A DNA stretch of 64,000 bases, taken from contig CBDCTY010000001.1 in NCBI GenBank assembly GCA_965222445.1, positions 868,001 to 932,000 on the forward strand. Reading direction: 5' to 3'. The DNA comes from GCA-958296115 sp965222445 (GTDB taxonomy: Bacteria; Chloroflexota; Dehalococcoidia; Lucifugimonadales; CAJWER01). Positions 7,484 through 16,101 of this stretch are shown piece by piece. Both the position numbers and the translations under genes were made by a program. The notes beneath the pieces were generated by a model. It saw only the letters and a program-made list of their open reading frames with translations. It searched no databases and was not told where the DNA came from. How positions within the stretch are numbered: the stretch's first letter is position 1; every line of letters begins with the position of its first letter.

Positions 7484-8317
7484 CTAGCCGCCCCACCTGT
7501 CGAGGCCGATGATGCGCTGACCGCCGCCGAAGCCCCTGAACCCGCTGCTGCGGCCGCCGCTCGACGACCTGACCGAGCTTCCGCCGCTCCTCGATCCCCA
7601 GGAGCTCCTCACGCCCGTGGAGCTGCTCTTGTACGAGCCCGTGGACTGCTGAGTCGAGCGGTAGCTCGTCCTGGCCGTGCTCAGGTTCCTGCCTGAAGCG
7701 TTATACCGGGACGAGGCGAAACCGGTCTTCTGGCTGGTGAAGTAGCTGCTGTTCCGGGACACCTGACTGCGGTACCCGGAGGAGCCGCGGTAGTTGTCGC
7801 GGTGCCTGTTCAGGTTGCCGCGAGCGTACGCGGGAGCCGTGTTGTAGTAGTACCCCCTGGGGCTTAGGGACGAGATGATCAGGTACGTGAACAGGAAGTC
7901 CCCGGCTCCGAAGCCATGGCGGTAGTAGGAGTTGGCGCCGTACCCCCGCATCTCGTGCTGCTCGTTCCGCTTCACGATGTCGAACAGCTTGTCGTCCTGG
8001 GCGTCGTCGATCTCGTAGTTCTTGTTCAGGTCCTCCCACCCTTCCAGCACCAGCGCGTCGGGGTCCTGCCTGGACCGTATCAGGACGAGCCCGTCGCCCT
8101 CATAGATCTCGTTGACCCGCTTCTCGAAGTCGGTGGCGCTGTCGGAGTCCCTGAAAGCCTTCTGTACCTCGTCGAGGTTTATGCGGCCGGCTGCGCCGTC
8201 GGTCGCCGCCCAATCCTCGTAGCTGGGGCCGGAGCTGCACGCGGCAACGACGGGGCCCGCCGCGATCAACGCGCCGGCCGCGGTGCGGGTGCTGAGTCTC
8301 GTGAATCTCTTGTTCAT
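7484..8317 (-). CDS. Ser/Arg/Gly-rich lipoprotein of unknown function
   Basis: 277 residues from ATG 8317, chosen because GGAGG lies seven bases upstream. Seen: signal peptide with lipobox VVAAC (Cys27), a folded-looking acidic region to about residue 115 including an EF-hand-like loop DLNKNYEIDDAQDD, a Tyr-rich stretch, and from about 150 a low-complexity tail dominated by Ser, Arg, Gly and Tyr (for example SGGSSVRSSSGGRSSG) ending QRIIGLDRWGG. I recognise no family. It sits 65 bp downstream of a divergent SecA. In Gram-positive bacteria accessory SecA2 exports Ser-rich surface proteins, so the pairing is suggestive but unproven. Confidence 0.75.
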   Translation of the reverse strand: MNKRFTRLSTRTAAGALIAAGPVVAACSSGPSYEDWAATDGAAGRINLDEVQKAFRDSDSATDFEKRVNEIYEGDGLVLIRSRQDPDALVLEGWEDLNKNYEIDDAQDDKLFDIVKRNEQHEMRGYGANSYYRHGFGAGDFLFTYLIISSLSPRGYYYNTAPAYARGNLNRHRDNYRGSSGYRSQVSRNSSYFTSQKTGFASSRYNASGRNLSTARTSYRSTQQSTGSYKSSSTGVRSSWGSRSGGSSVRSSSGGRSSGFRGFGGGQRIIGLDRWGG

Positions 8318-8382
8318 CGCATTGCCTCCATTCGGCCCCCGCGGCGTTCGGTCCGCGGGCCGTCCCATTGCCAGATGTCGTA

Positions 8383-11331
8383 TCAGACCAGTATCCCGGC
8401 AAGCTCCGCGGGCAGCTCGATGTCCCGGGGCTCCGGGTCGTGCTGCGCGAGCTCGGTGTCCGCCGCCGCCAGCAGCCTCGGTATGAATGAGTCGAGTGTA
8501 TCCTGCACGAAACCGTCGAACTCCGCTGCGCAGCTGTGCTGGAACGCTGCTACGGCGGACCGATGGTCGGCCGGCGCAAGGGCCGCGCCGGCCATCATCT
8601 CCTGGAGACGCTCAATGTGGCCGCACCACAGATCGTCGCCGGTCTGTATCAATACCGGCCGCGCGAGCTCGTCGAATCGGGCTGCGCCCATCGCCGAACG
8701 TGCCTCGTCCAGCCTGTCTGTCAGCAGCTCGGCAAGCCCCCGGTTCAGGGAGTCGAGGCCGAGCCCCCACAGTTCTTCGCAGTCCACCCGAAAGTCGAGG
8801 GACATCTCCGCCGCCATCTCGTCGAAGCGCCGTTCGTAGTCGGTCACCGGCGCCGCGCCGAAGCAGCGCTCGACCGTTCTCCTGGCGAGGCCGTGCGCCG
8901 CACGCCTGCACTCCTCGTACATGGCGTCGGAAGACTGCGCCGCCCTGCGGCGGGCGTAGTAGGTCAGCGTCTGTCCGTCGAGCACACGGTGATAGTCGGC
9001 CAGGAAGGCGCGCTGCGCCTCGTCGTCGAGGGTCGAGAGGTGCTGCATCCGTTCGAGCTTGCGGTCGTCGACGGGCAGCGCGCGGGGTTCGAGGGCCCCG
9101 TTGCGAGCGCCGCCCCGTCTCTGGAGTCCGGCTCCCAGGGGCCGACCGGCGAGCGGCCGGTCCTCGAGCGACAGTATGAACCGGGTGGTGCCGGGCCGGC
9201 CCTGGCGTCCGGCGCGGCCTCTCAGCTGGTCGTCCACCCGCCTGGCTGGGTTCATCTCTGTGCCGATCACGTGCAGGCCGAGGCCGGGCTCCGGCACTAT
9301 GTCGGTGCCGCGGCCCGCCATGTTGGTGGCGACGGTGACGGCCCCGCGGCGCCCGGCGGCCTTCACGACGGCCTCCTCGTCGGCGCTACTGACGGCGTTC
9401 AGCGTGCGGTGGGGGATGCCGCGGTCCCTGAGCGCGCCGCTGATCGCCTCTGACTGCTCGACCGTCAGCGCGCCCACAAGCACCGGCCGCCCGGCCCGCA
9501 CGCAGGCCTCCACCTCGTCAACGGTTGCCCTCAGCTTCTCGCCCATCGTGCCGAAGACGAGGGGCCGCATGTCGACCCGCCCCGACGGGAGGGTCGTGGG
9601 GATCGACACGACGTCCAACCCATACGTGCGGCGCAGCTCGTCCCTCGACGGTAGGGCCGTACCGGTCATGCCGCTCAGGTGCGTGTACTGGCGCAGGAAG
9701 CCCTGTATGGAGATCTGGGCAGCCGTTTGGCGCTCGGGGTTGACTGGCAGCCGCTCCTTCGCCTCCAGCGCCGTGTGGAGTCCGAGCCGGTAGGTCGTGT
9801 CCGGCCTGCGACGCCCCGTTAGCTGATCGACCAGCACAACTTGGCCCTCCGCGACGACATAGTCCACCCCGCGGCGGAGCAGCATATGCGCGCGCATGGC
9901 CTGGTGGACCTGGTTGGAGAGGGCGCGGCGCCGTGCGATCCGACGGTCCAGCCTCTCCTCTGCGCGACGGCGCCCGGCGAGGTCGGGGCTCGAATCGGCC
10001 CTAACGCGCTCCACCGCGGCTTCGAGCTCGCTCGTGTCGAAGGTAGGACCCAGGCGGGACTCGACAAACCGGTAGCCCCGTTCAGTCGGGATGACCGCCC
10101 CTCTCTCCACGTCGAGCCGGTAGTAGAGGTCCCTGACGCGGGCCGAGTCGATGTCGAATTCGATTGCGTCCGCGGCATCGGCGCGGATGCGCCTCGCAAG
10201 CCCCGGGTCTTCGACCGCCAGGCGGGTGATGTGCTCGTTCTCCGGATCCGCCAGGAAGAGCGCTGCCAGCACGGCGCGCCTCTCGTTGCCGGCGGGGAGC
10301 GCGCGGGCCTCGCGGACCATGCGCTCGGTGATTCGCCCCTGCAGCGCCGCCATCTCGCGAACGACGGCGTCCGCGGTGTGGACCGCGCGGCGGCTGGCCG
10401 ATTGAGCGCCGGAGATGATCAGGGGCGTGGGGGACTCGTCGATCAGGACCTGGTCGGCCTCGTCTACGATGGCCGCGTCCAGCCCCCGCTGGACCCTCTC
10501 CCAGCCCGAGTGCCGCATGTTGTCGCGCAGGAAGTCGAAGCCCAGCTCGCGTACGGTGCCGTACACGACGTCGGCCCCGTAGGCGCTGCGCCTCTCGTCA
10601 TCGTTCATGTGCTGGAGGACGGGGCTGACGGACAGCCCCAGCGACTCGTAGACCGGGGCGAGATGCTCGGCGTCCCTGAGGGCCAGGTAGTCGTTCGCCG
10701 TGACCACGTGAGCTGTCCGGCCCTCTATGGCATGGCGCACGGCCGAGAATACGGCGGCGATGGTCTTCCCCTCGCCCGCGCTCATCTCGACGACCTTGCC
10801 GCGCCACATGTGCAGCCCTGCGAGGACCTGCTCGTCGGTGGGCCTGAACGCGAGCGCGCCGGCCATCGGCGACTCCTCGACCGCCGCGTAGAACCCGGCG
10901 GAGAGGCTGATGTCCCATGCGTCCTGCCTGCGCAGCCGTTCCGTCACGGATACAAGCGTAGCCACTATGAGGCGGTCGCCGCCGGACAGCCCCAGCTCGT
11001 CGAGGACCGGGTCCAGTGAGGTGGGTAGGTCGGCTGCGCTCGTGTACGGGCCGGCGGTGTGACTGGCCGTGGACCCGCAGGAGTCTTCGTCGACGACTCG
11101 CTGAGCCATCTGCCGGTAGGGAGCAACGGCCTCATGCTCGAATGCGGGATCGAAGAGACGCCACGCTCCCAGCCGCCGCCGTATCGCTTCGTCGACGACG
11201 CAGAACGTCGTTACCGGCGTGCCGGGTCTCTCGTGCCCGCGGGCATCGGCGAGGGACTGTGCCAGCTCCCCGTCTGACAGCGCCGCGAACGGGCGGGCCC
11301 TGGTCCTCGCTATGGCTTCCGAGTCACGCAT
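8383..11331 (-). CDS. Divergent SecA family preprotein translocase ATPase (possible accessory SecA2)
   Basis: 982 residues from ATG 11331. SecA hallmarks are present: Walker A MSAGEGKT (183-190), TANDYLALRDAE, VYGTVRELGFDFLRDN, DEAD box at 290-293 within AIVDEADQVLIDESPTPLI, the helicase-2 block ATNMAGRGTDI and GTEMNPARRVDDQLRGRAGRQG. It differs from housekeeping SecA in having an N-terminal extension of about 100 extra residues before the motor and in lacking the C-terminal zinc-binding cysteines; it ends PAELAGILV. Housekeeping SecA is usually 830-950 residues and lies elsewhere in the genome. The start overlaps the end of the universal stress protein gene by 8 bp, implying coupled translation. 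The Ser-rich lipoprotein follows it. Confidence 0.85.
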   Translation of the reverse strand: MRDSEAIARTRARPFAALSDGELAQSLADARGHERPGTPVTTFCVVDEAIRRRLGAWRLFDPAFEHEAVAPYRQMAQRVVDEDSCGSTASHTAGPYTSAADLPTSLDPVLDELGLSGGDRLIVATLVSVTERLRRQDAWDISLSAGFYAAVEESPMAGALAFRPTDEQVLAGLHMWRGKVVEMSAGEGKTIAAVFSAVRHAIEGRTAHVVTANDYLALRDAEHLAPVYESLGLSVSPVLQHMNDDERRSAYGADVVYGTVRELGFDFLRDNMRHSGWERVQRGLDAAIVDEADQVLIDESPTPLIISGAQSASRRAVHTADAVVREMAALQGRITERMVREARALPAGNERRAVLAALFLADPENEHITRLAVEDPGLARRIRADAADAIEFDIDSARVRDLYYRLDVERGAVIPTERGYRFVESRLGPTFDTSELEAAVERVRADSSPDLAGRRRAEERLDRRIARRRALSNQVHQAMRAHMLLRRGVDYVVAEGQVVLVDQLTGRRRPDTTYRLGLHTALEAKERLPVNPERQTAAQISIQGFLRQYTHLSGMTGTALPSRDELRRTYGLDVVSIPTTLPSGRVDMRPLVFGTMGEKLRATVDEVEACVRAGRPVLVGALTVEQSEAISGALRDRGIPHRTLNAVSSADEEAVVKAAGRRGAVTVATNMAGRGTDIVPEPGLGLHVIGTEMNPARRVDDQLRGRAGRQGRPGTTRFILSLEDRPLAGRPLGAGLQRRGGARNGALEPRALPVDDRKLERMQHLSTLDDEAQRAFLADYHRVLDGQTLTYYARRRAAQSSDAMYEECRRAAHGLARRTVERCFGAAPVTDYERRFDEMAAEMSLDFRVDCEELWGLGLDSLNRGLAELLTDRLDEARSAMGAARFDELARPVLIQTGDDLWCGHIERLQEMMAGAALAPADHRSAVAAFQHSCAAEFDGFVQDTLDSFIPRLLAAADTELAQHDPEPRDIELPAELAGILV

Positions 11332-12241
11332 CGTCGTTCGTCTGCTCCTGCTGCTCTGGAGGGGGCACGATCAGGACCGGGTCGCCGCCGCTGCGTACCA
11401 GTGTCTCCGCCAGGCTTCCTATGAGCCAACGCCTGAAGCCGGAACGTCCGTGGGTGGTGAGGGCGACAATGCTGTGAGGGATGTCCCTCACCTGCTCGAG
11501 GACGCTGGTCGTAGGATGGCCCACCAGTACGCGCCACTCGACGTTGATCCCGTCCTGGCTGAGCGTCTCGGACTTCGCCGCCATGTATTCCCTGGCCTCG
11601 TTCTCCATCAGTGCATTCTCTTCGTTTATCTCCGGGGGGTGTTCACCCACCCAGAAGTAGTGAAGGGGACGCACAACCCTGAGTAGTACAACCGTGTAAT
11701 CGAGCATCGAGGCCATCTCCATGACGTATGGCAAGACGGTCTCGGCGAGGTCGGAGCCGTCGAGGGGGACCACGGCATGAGTTATCAGTGTGTCGCTCCT
11801 GTGGTATGCCCGCGCCTTGCCCGGCGTGATGGTGAGTACGGGTATGCGGGCCATGTGGACGACCCTGTCGGTAACGCTGCCTAGGATGCCCCTTCCAAGC
11901 AGGCTTCTTCCGTGGGTGGACATGGCGATGAGGTTGCATCCGAGCCTCTCGGCGGCTGCGGTAATCTCGGACTCCGCTCTGCCCGAGACGACGATCTCCT
12001 CGGTCCGCACCGTGTCTTGCCGGATCTGGTGGGCCGCGTTGTGGAGCCTGCTCTTTGCTTCCTGCTCCGCGCGTTCGAACAGCTTGGAGTAGTAGGAATC
12101 GCTCATCTCCAGAGCGCCGCGGTCCATCACCGAGAGAAGCACGATTCCGATGTCCATTCCCGAGGCTATGTGGGATACGTAGGGCAGGATCGCCTCAGCC
12201 TCATCGGAGCCGTCGAGCGGGACCAGTATCTTTCGGAACAT
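11324..12241 (-). CDS. Tandem-domain universal stress protein
   Basis: 305 residues from ATG 12241 with AGAGGTGG upstream. Two UspA domains in tandem: the first begins FRKILVPLDGSDEAE and contains AMSTHGRSLLGRGILGSVTD; the second begins HAVVPLDGSDLAE and contains ALTTHGRSGFRRWLIGS. Both C-terminal loops keep the G-2x-G-9x-G-S/T-type ATP-binding pattern in whole or part, so at least the first probably binds ATP. Usp proteins are cytoplasmic stress modulators without a catalytic reaction assigned here. It overlaps the SecA start and follows the GNAT gene by 29 bp. Confidence 0.88.
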   Translation of the reverse strand: MFRKILVPLDGSDEAEAILPYVSHIASGMDIGIVLLSVMDRGALEMSDSYYSKLFERAEQEAKSRLHNAAHQIRQDTVRTEEIVVSGRAESEITAAAERLGCNLIAMSTHGRSLLGRGILGSVTDRVVHMARIPVLTITPGKARAYHRSDTLITHAVVPLDGSDLAETVLPYVMEMASMLDYTVVLLRVVRPLHYFWVGEHPPEINEENALMENEAREYMAAKSETLSQDGINVEWRVLVGHPTTSVLEQVRDIPHSIVALTTHGRSGFRRWLIGSLAETLVRSGGDPVLIVPPPEQQEQTNDDA

Positions 12242-12270
12242 TAACGCCACCTCTTGGAATGGCTGGCAGT

Positions 12271-12939
12271 CTATAAGCTCTCCTCTAGTATGAGTGATTG
12301 TATAACGCGCCGGTAGCTGAGGTCTTCCTCCGGGTTCGACAGCCTGTAGACGGCACGGTATATCTCCCGCACGAGGACTGCAATCTCGCGGACCGTCGGG
12401 GGGCTCCCGGCAAGCACGGGCTGGAGCACCAGCTTCAGCGGTCGGGCGGACAGTCCCTGGACCTCCGGCTGCCAATAGTCGCACGGCGCAGTATACGCGC
12501 GCCACTCGGAGGCGTATCGACGGTGGAGCGGCCCATCCTGCTCGACCTCCGACATGATGTAGTCGACGCCTGGCGCCCCTGCGCCGCGGGCTTCGGCAGC
12601 GAGGGCCTCCACGAGGCGGGCGCGCATCGCTCCGTAGAGTCCCCGGCCCCTCGCCCACCGCACCACTGCTGCGTAGAGGACCATGGCCGAGTTGACGCGG
12701 GGCATGTACGCCCCCACGACCGCGCCGACGACGGCGCCGGCCTTCGAGGCCTCGACCACCGTCGGGACGACGCCCGGCTCGCCAGTGCGCAAGACCGTCC
12801 GGAGGAAGGAGGCCCGGTCTTCCACCAGTCCCGGGGGGAACGACGAGTGGAGCAGCGAGTGCACCTCGAGGACGCGCGGCGTCTCGCCCGGGTCCACCAG
12901 GGCCACGTCCACGCCGCTCGGCAGACTGGGCTTAAGCAT
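12271..12939 (-). CDS. GNAT-fold acyltransferase
   Basis: 222 residues from ATG 12939. Motif A of the GNAT fold appears as RWARGRGLYGAMRARLVEAL (about 90-110), the CoA pyrophosphate loop being RGRGLYG, preceded by the hydrophobic strand SAMVLYAAVV. The first 60 residues have the usual leading strand-helix pattern (EVHSLLHSSFPP). Acceptor unknown; the group includes N-acetyl- and longer N-acyltransferases. It overlaps the PaaK-like ligase by 8 bp, so it may use the acyl group which that ligase activates (inference). Confidence 0.7.
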   Translation of the reverse strand: MLKPSLPSGVDVALVDPGETPRVLEVHSLLHSSFPPGLVEDRASFLRTVLRTGEPGVVPTVVEASKAGAVVGAVVGAYMPRVNSAMVLYAAVVRWARGRGLYGAMRARLVEALAAEARGAGAPGVDYIMSEVEQDGPLHRRYASEWRAYTAPCDYWQPEVQGLSARPLKLVLQPVLAGSPPTVREIAVLVREIYRAVYRLSNPEEDLSYRRVIQSLILEESL

Positions 12940-14185
12940 GGGTCTGGCGGCGGTCCACGATGCGGGGCGTCTTGCGGCTTTCCAGGCGCCTCTCGTCGAC
13001 GAACGATACGTCGAGATATAGGAACCCGCTCGATATCAGGTACGCGAGGTCAGGCTCCCTCGTCCTCATGGAGCCGACGATGGCCGGCTCGTGCGATGCC
13101 AGGGAATCCGGCAGCGTGATACTCATACGGTCGCGGCCGTTGCCGCTCATCTCCACTGCGATCGGCCCGCCGTACTCCACCGGCCACAGGGCGGCCCGGC
13201 GGACGGTGTCGTAAGTGAGCTTGACCCCGAGGATGGACACTGTTCCGTCGGTGCGCCCCAGCACGTCGACCCTGGGATAGTCGAGTCCGCAGGGGCACCG
13301 CCCGTCCCTGGCCCGCAGGATGTCTCCCAGCGCGTACCTGAGCAGCGGCAGCCCCTCACGGTCGAGGGTCGTGATCAGCGCCTCTCCCGTGGGCCCGCCG
13401 CCGACGATCTCGACGATATTCCAGTCGGTGAAGATGTGTATCCCCGCGTGAGCGCCGCATTCTATGCCCAGGGCCGACGTCTCCGATGCGCCGTAGTAGG
13501 CAAACACCTCCACCCCGAGCTCCGATTCGAACGACCGCCGGGTGGCCTCCCGCAGGGGCTCGCCGACGTAGACGATCTTGTCGAGGCGCCGGGGCCTGCG
13601 GCGGAGTCCGGCGGCCAGCGGCTCGATGAGCCGGTCGAGGATCGACGGTATCGTTATTACGACTGTGGGGTCCAGCGCCAGCAGTCCGTCGACCGTCGCC
13701 TCTTCGTCCACGTGGGCGCTGAAGGCGCAGGCGTCATCGACTCCCAGGCGGTCCAGTGCCTCGGTGAAGGACACCATGAGGGTCAGCGGCCCCGTGTCCA
13801 GGCAGACAGCCGAGTCGCCTGGCCCTATGCCTGAGACGGCCAGGAGCCTGGCCAGCACCTCGGTCTCCGCCTCGGCGTCCCGGCGGGTCATGATACGCCG
13901 CTTGGGAGGCCCCGTCGTGCCGGACGACACCTCGATGTCCACGACGTCGCCCGAGACTCGAATGGTCTCGTCGACGAGGGCCCGGAAGCGCTCCCCCGTC
14001 ATAGGGGGCAGCCGGCGGAGCAGGCTCACCGGGTCGGCGCCGGCGATGTCGGGGCGGGCTATCCCGCGCTGCTGGAAGGCATCCCTGTACGGACGCAGCG
14101 TGTCGTATGCGATGAGCATCTGCCGACGCAGGGCGGCCCTGGGCGGCGCCCCGATGGGCGCGGCGTCGGACAGGGGGAGAGTCAC
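12932..14185 (-). CDS. PaaK/LuxE-like adenylate-forming ligase
   Basis: 417 residues from a GTG at 14185 whose GTGA overlaps the stop of the channel gene. ANL-superfamily motifs: phosphate loop SSGTTGPPK (87-95), YYGASETSALGIE (adenine/acid site), and TLDREGLPLLRYALGDI followed by CPCG, as in phenylacetate-CoA ligases. The C-terminal subdomain GRTDGTVSILGVKL is present. Such enzymes activate a carboxylic acid as acyl-AMP and pass it to CoA or a protein. The usual PaaK length is 430-440. The reading can be extended upstream in frame but that region is the channel gene. Substrate unknown; neighbouring GNAT, SDR and LuxE-like genes suggest a small biosynthetic pathway. Confidence 0.82.
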   Translation of the reverse strand: MTLPLSDAAPIGAPPRAALRRQMLIAYDTLRPYRDAFQQRGIARPDIAGADPVSLLRRLPPMTGERFRALVDETIRVSGDVVDIEVSSGTTGPPKRRIMTRRDAEAETEVLARLLAVSGIGPGDSAVCLDTGPLTLMVSFTEALDRLGVDDACAFSAHVDEEATVDGLLALDPTVVITIPSILDRLIEPLAAGLRRRPRRLDKIVYVGEPLREATRRSFESELGVEVFAYYGASETSALGIECGAHAGIHIFTDWNIVEIVGGGPTGEALITTLDREGLPLLRYALGDILRARDGRCPCGLDYPRVDVLGRTDGTVSILGVKLTYDTVRRAALWPVEYGGPIAVEMSGNGRDRMSITLPDSLASHEPAIVGSMRTREPDLAYLISSGFLYLDVSFVDERRLESRKTPRIVDRRQTHA

Positions 14186-15261
14186 CCGTCGCCCTGGCGG
14201 AGCAGCGCGTCCATGTCCTCGGAGCTCACCCGCGACCGGCTGATGTAGACGAGCAGGTCGCCCTGGGAGACCTGGACCTGGGCGAAGTCCATGCGGACCG
14301 CGTCGTCCTTGATGACGCCCACGAGGTTGATGCCGTGGTCCAGCAGCGTCTTGGCGGCGGCCGTGTAGGTCCCCTGCGGGGGCGGCGAGCTGATGACGGT
14401 GCTGGCTAGAGTGCCCTCGATCTCGTTGCTGGTAATCGCCAGCGTCAGCCTCATCACGCCGGAGTCCTGCGACTCCTGGACGAACAGGTTGTTGACGATC
14501 TCGAGCCCATGCACCAGGCTCAGGTTGGCGGAGGCGTTGAACAGGACCGAGTGGCGGGAGTCCAGGCACTCAGCGATCACCCTCACGTCGGGGTTGACCT
14601 GGTGGACCACGAAGGCGATGGACGCGACCAAGCTGTCGCTCCTGGGGTCCTCGTGACTTGGGCTGAGGATCATGACCTGCCGGGCGTGCTCCAGGTTCGC
14701 GCGCCTAAAGGTATCCTCGTCGAGGGGCCATCCTCGTACGAACGAGACATCCGGCAAGTCGAAGGGCAACTCCTCGATATCGTGGTCAACGAGTACTATG
14801 TCGATGCTCTTGTAGTCCGGGTCTCGCCTGTACTCCCGGATGATCTGCCGGACCCGCGCCTCGCCTGGAAAGTTCACCATTACCAGATGGTCCCTTGCGT
14901 TAGCCCTGCCCATACCTTTTCGCTCCTTGTGGCGGAGATCGGCCACCCAATCGACGGCCATCCCCAACGCCGTGGTGAACGTAGCCAGACCGATCAGCAC
15001 TATGAAGACCGCGGTGCCTATCCTCGCACCGAGAGTCTCCGCCGAAAAGTCGCCGTAGCCTATCGTCGTGACGGATATGACGCTGTACCAGAGGCCGTCC
15101 CAGAGCGTGATGTCCGGGTTCGCCGCGCCCTCGAACAGGTAGAAGGAGATGGTGTTGCCGCCTACGCTGACCGCGATCAGTGCGAGGAGCAGGGTGATTC
15201 CCAGCTCCTTGCGTCGTCGTACCTGCCTGATCAAGCGCGATAGCGAGTAGATCATCGACAT
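14182..15261 (-). CDS. Two-helix potassium channel with RCK (TrkA-type) domains
   Basis: 359 residues from ATG 15261. Seen: TM1 about 21-43, pore loop with selectivity filter TTIGYGD (65-71), TM2 about 77-105, then a cytoplasmic RCK-N domain (from about 122) and an RCK-C-like region (about 265-350). This is the MthK-type layout of ligand-gated K+ channels. The expected GxGxxG nucleotide loop of RCK-N is replaced by NFPGEARVR, so NAD binding is doubtful. The acidic loop VLVDHD that normally ends strand 2 is kept. It is sandwiched between two adenylate-forming homologues (6 bp and overlapping), an odd partnership. Confidence 0.9.
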   Translation of the reverse strand: MSMIYSLSRLIRQVRRRKELGITLLLALIAVSVGGNTISFYLFEGAANPDITLWDGLWYSVISVTTIGYGDFSAETLGARIGTAVFIVLIGLATFTTALGMAVDWVADLRHKERKGMGRANARDHLVMVNFPGEARVRQIIREYRRDPDYKSIDIVLVDHDIEELPFDLPDVSFVRGWPLDEDTFRRANLEHARQVMILSPSHEDPRSDSLVASIAFVVHQVNPDVRVIAECLDSRHSVLFNASANLSLVHGLEIVNNLFVQESQDSGVMRLTLAITSNEIEGTLASTVISSPPPQGTYTAAAKTLLDHGINLVGVIKDDAVRMDFAQVQVSQGDLLVYISRSRVSSEDMDALLRQGDG

Positions 15262-15267
15262 GCCCCG

Positions 15268-16080
15268 TCAGCCGAGCGCGCCGAGCTTCACATGGTATCG
15301 ACCGAGGCTCTCCACCGTATCTTCGGTCTCAATGCGCAGCATCGGTTGTGTCCTGTTGTGGAGCGCCGTCACCACCAGCTTGCCGGAATCGGAGCGCTCG
15401 TACAGGTACTGGTCATTATAGAGCGTCCAGCGCTCCATATCCTCGGAGTGGCCGAGGAAGCCCAGCTCGTCGACCATGTACACGTCGATCTGGCGCCGCT
15501 GGGTGAACCTGTGGGACTGCCTGAAGGTGACCGCGTGCCCCGTGTAGTCGGACACATCCTCTTCGTCGAAGCCGTCCGTCAGCACTACCAGCAGTTCGGG
15601 GCCGAGCAGGCGAATCCAACGGTAGGCCCTATGGCCGTCCCTGTCGACGAGCACGTGGGCGGGGATGCCCATGTAGCCCAGGACTGTGCTGACCTCGGCC
15701 GCGAAGTGGCGGCGTTCCGGGCTGGTGACGACTGCCGCGGTGCGAATCGCCGCCAGGTCCCAGGCGTCCTTGAGCGCGTCGCGGAACACGTCGTAACGCG
15801 CCGCGGTCTCCGTCACGCTCTCGGCGACCGCCACCGATGGATGCCGGCGCCCCCTGTACGACCCGACTATCCACTGGAGCGCCTGCGGGTCCGCCAGGGT
15901 GTCACCGAGCCGCTGGCTTCTGAGCAGACTGATGGGCGTGACAGGGATCTTTCGGAAGTCGTCCAGTCCCCCGATGCCATCCGCGCCGTTCAACCTGCGG
16001 CGGCAGAAGCGCGTCCTGCCCGCCGCCTCTATGACACCGTTGAGGAGCTCGACCAGGTTTGCGGGCGAATCGTACTTCAC
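15268..16080 (-). CDS. LuxE/PaaK-related protein lacking the ATP loop
   Basis: 270 residues from a GTG at 16080. The N-terminal part FRKIPVTPISLLRSQRL and the C-terminal part SGKLVVTALHNRTQPMLRIETEDTVE match the general layout of LuxE acyl-protein synthetases and PaaK ligases, but the SSGTTG phosphate loop is not present; the nearest segment is IVGSYRGRRHP. It may be a degenerate or regulatory paralogue of the ligase encoded at 12932-14185, or an acyl-binding partner. It follows the SDR by 21 bp and precedes the channel by 6 bp. The homology is distant and judged by eye. Confidence 0.55.
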   Translation of the reverse strand: MKYDSPANLVELLNGVIEAAGRTRFCRRRLNGADGIGGLDDFRKIPVTPISLLRSQRLGDTLADPQALQWIVGSYRGRRHPSVAVAESVTETAARYDVFRDALKDAWDLAAIRTAAVVTSPERRHFAAEVSTVLGYMGIPAHVLVDRDGHRAYRWIRLLGPELLVVLTDGFDEEDVSDYTGHAVTFRQSHRFTQRRQIDVYMVDELGFLGHSEDMERWTLYNDQYLYERSDSGKLVVTALHNRTQPMLRIETEDTVESLGRYHVKLGALG

Positions 16081-16101
16081 GGCGTCCCCGATCTGCGCCG
16101 C

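Noticed and set aside
9841..11019. 392-residue plus-strand opening
   Set aside because: Antisense shadow of the SecA-like gene.
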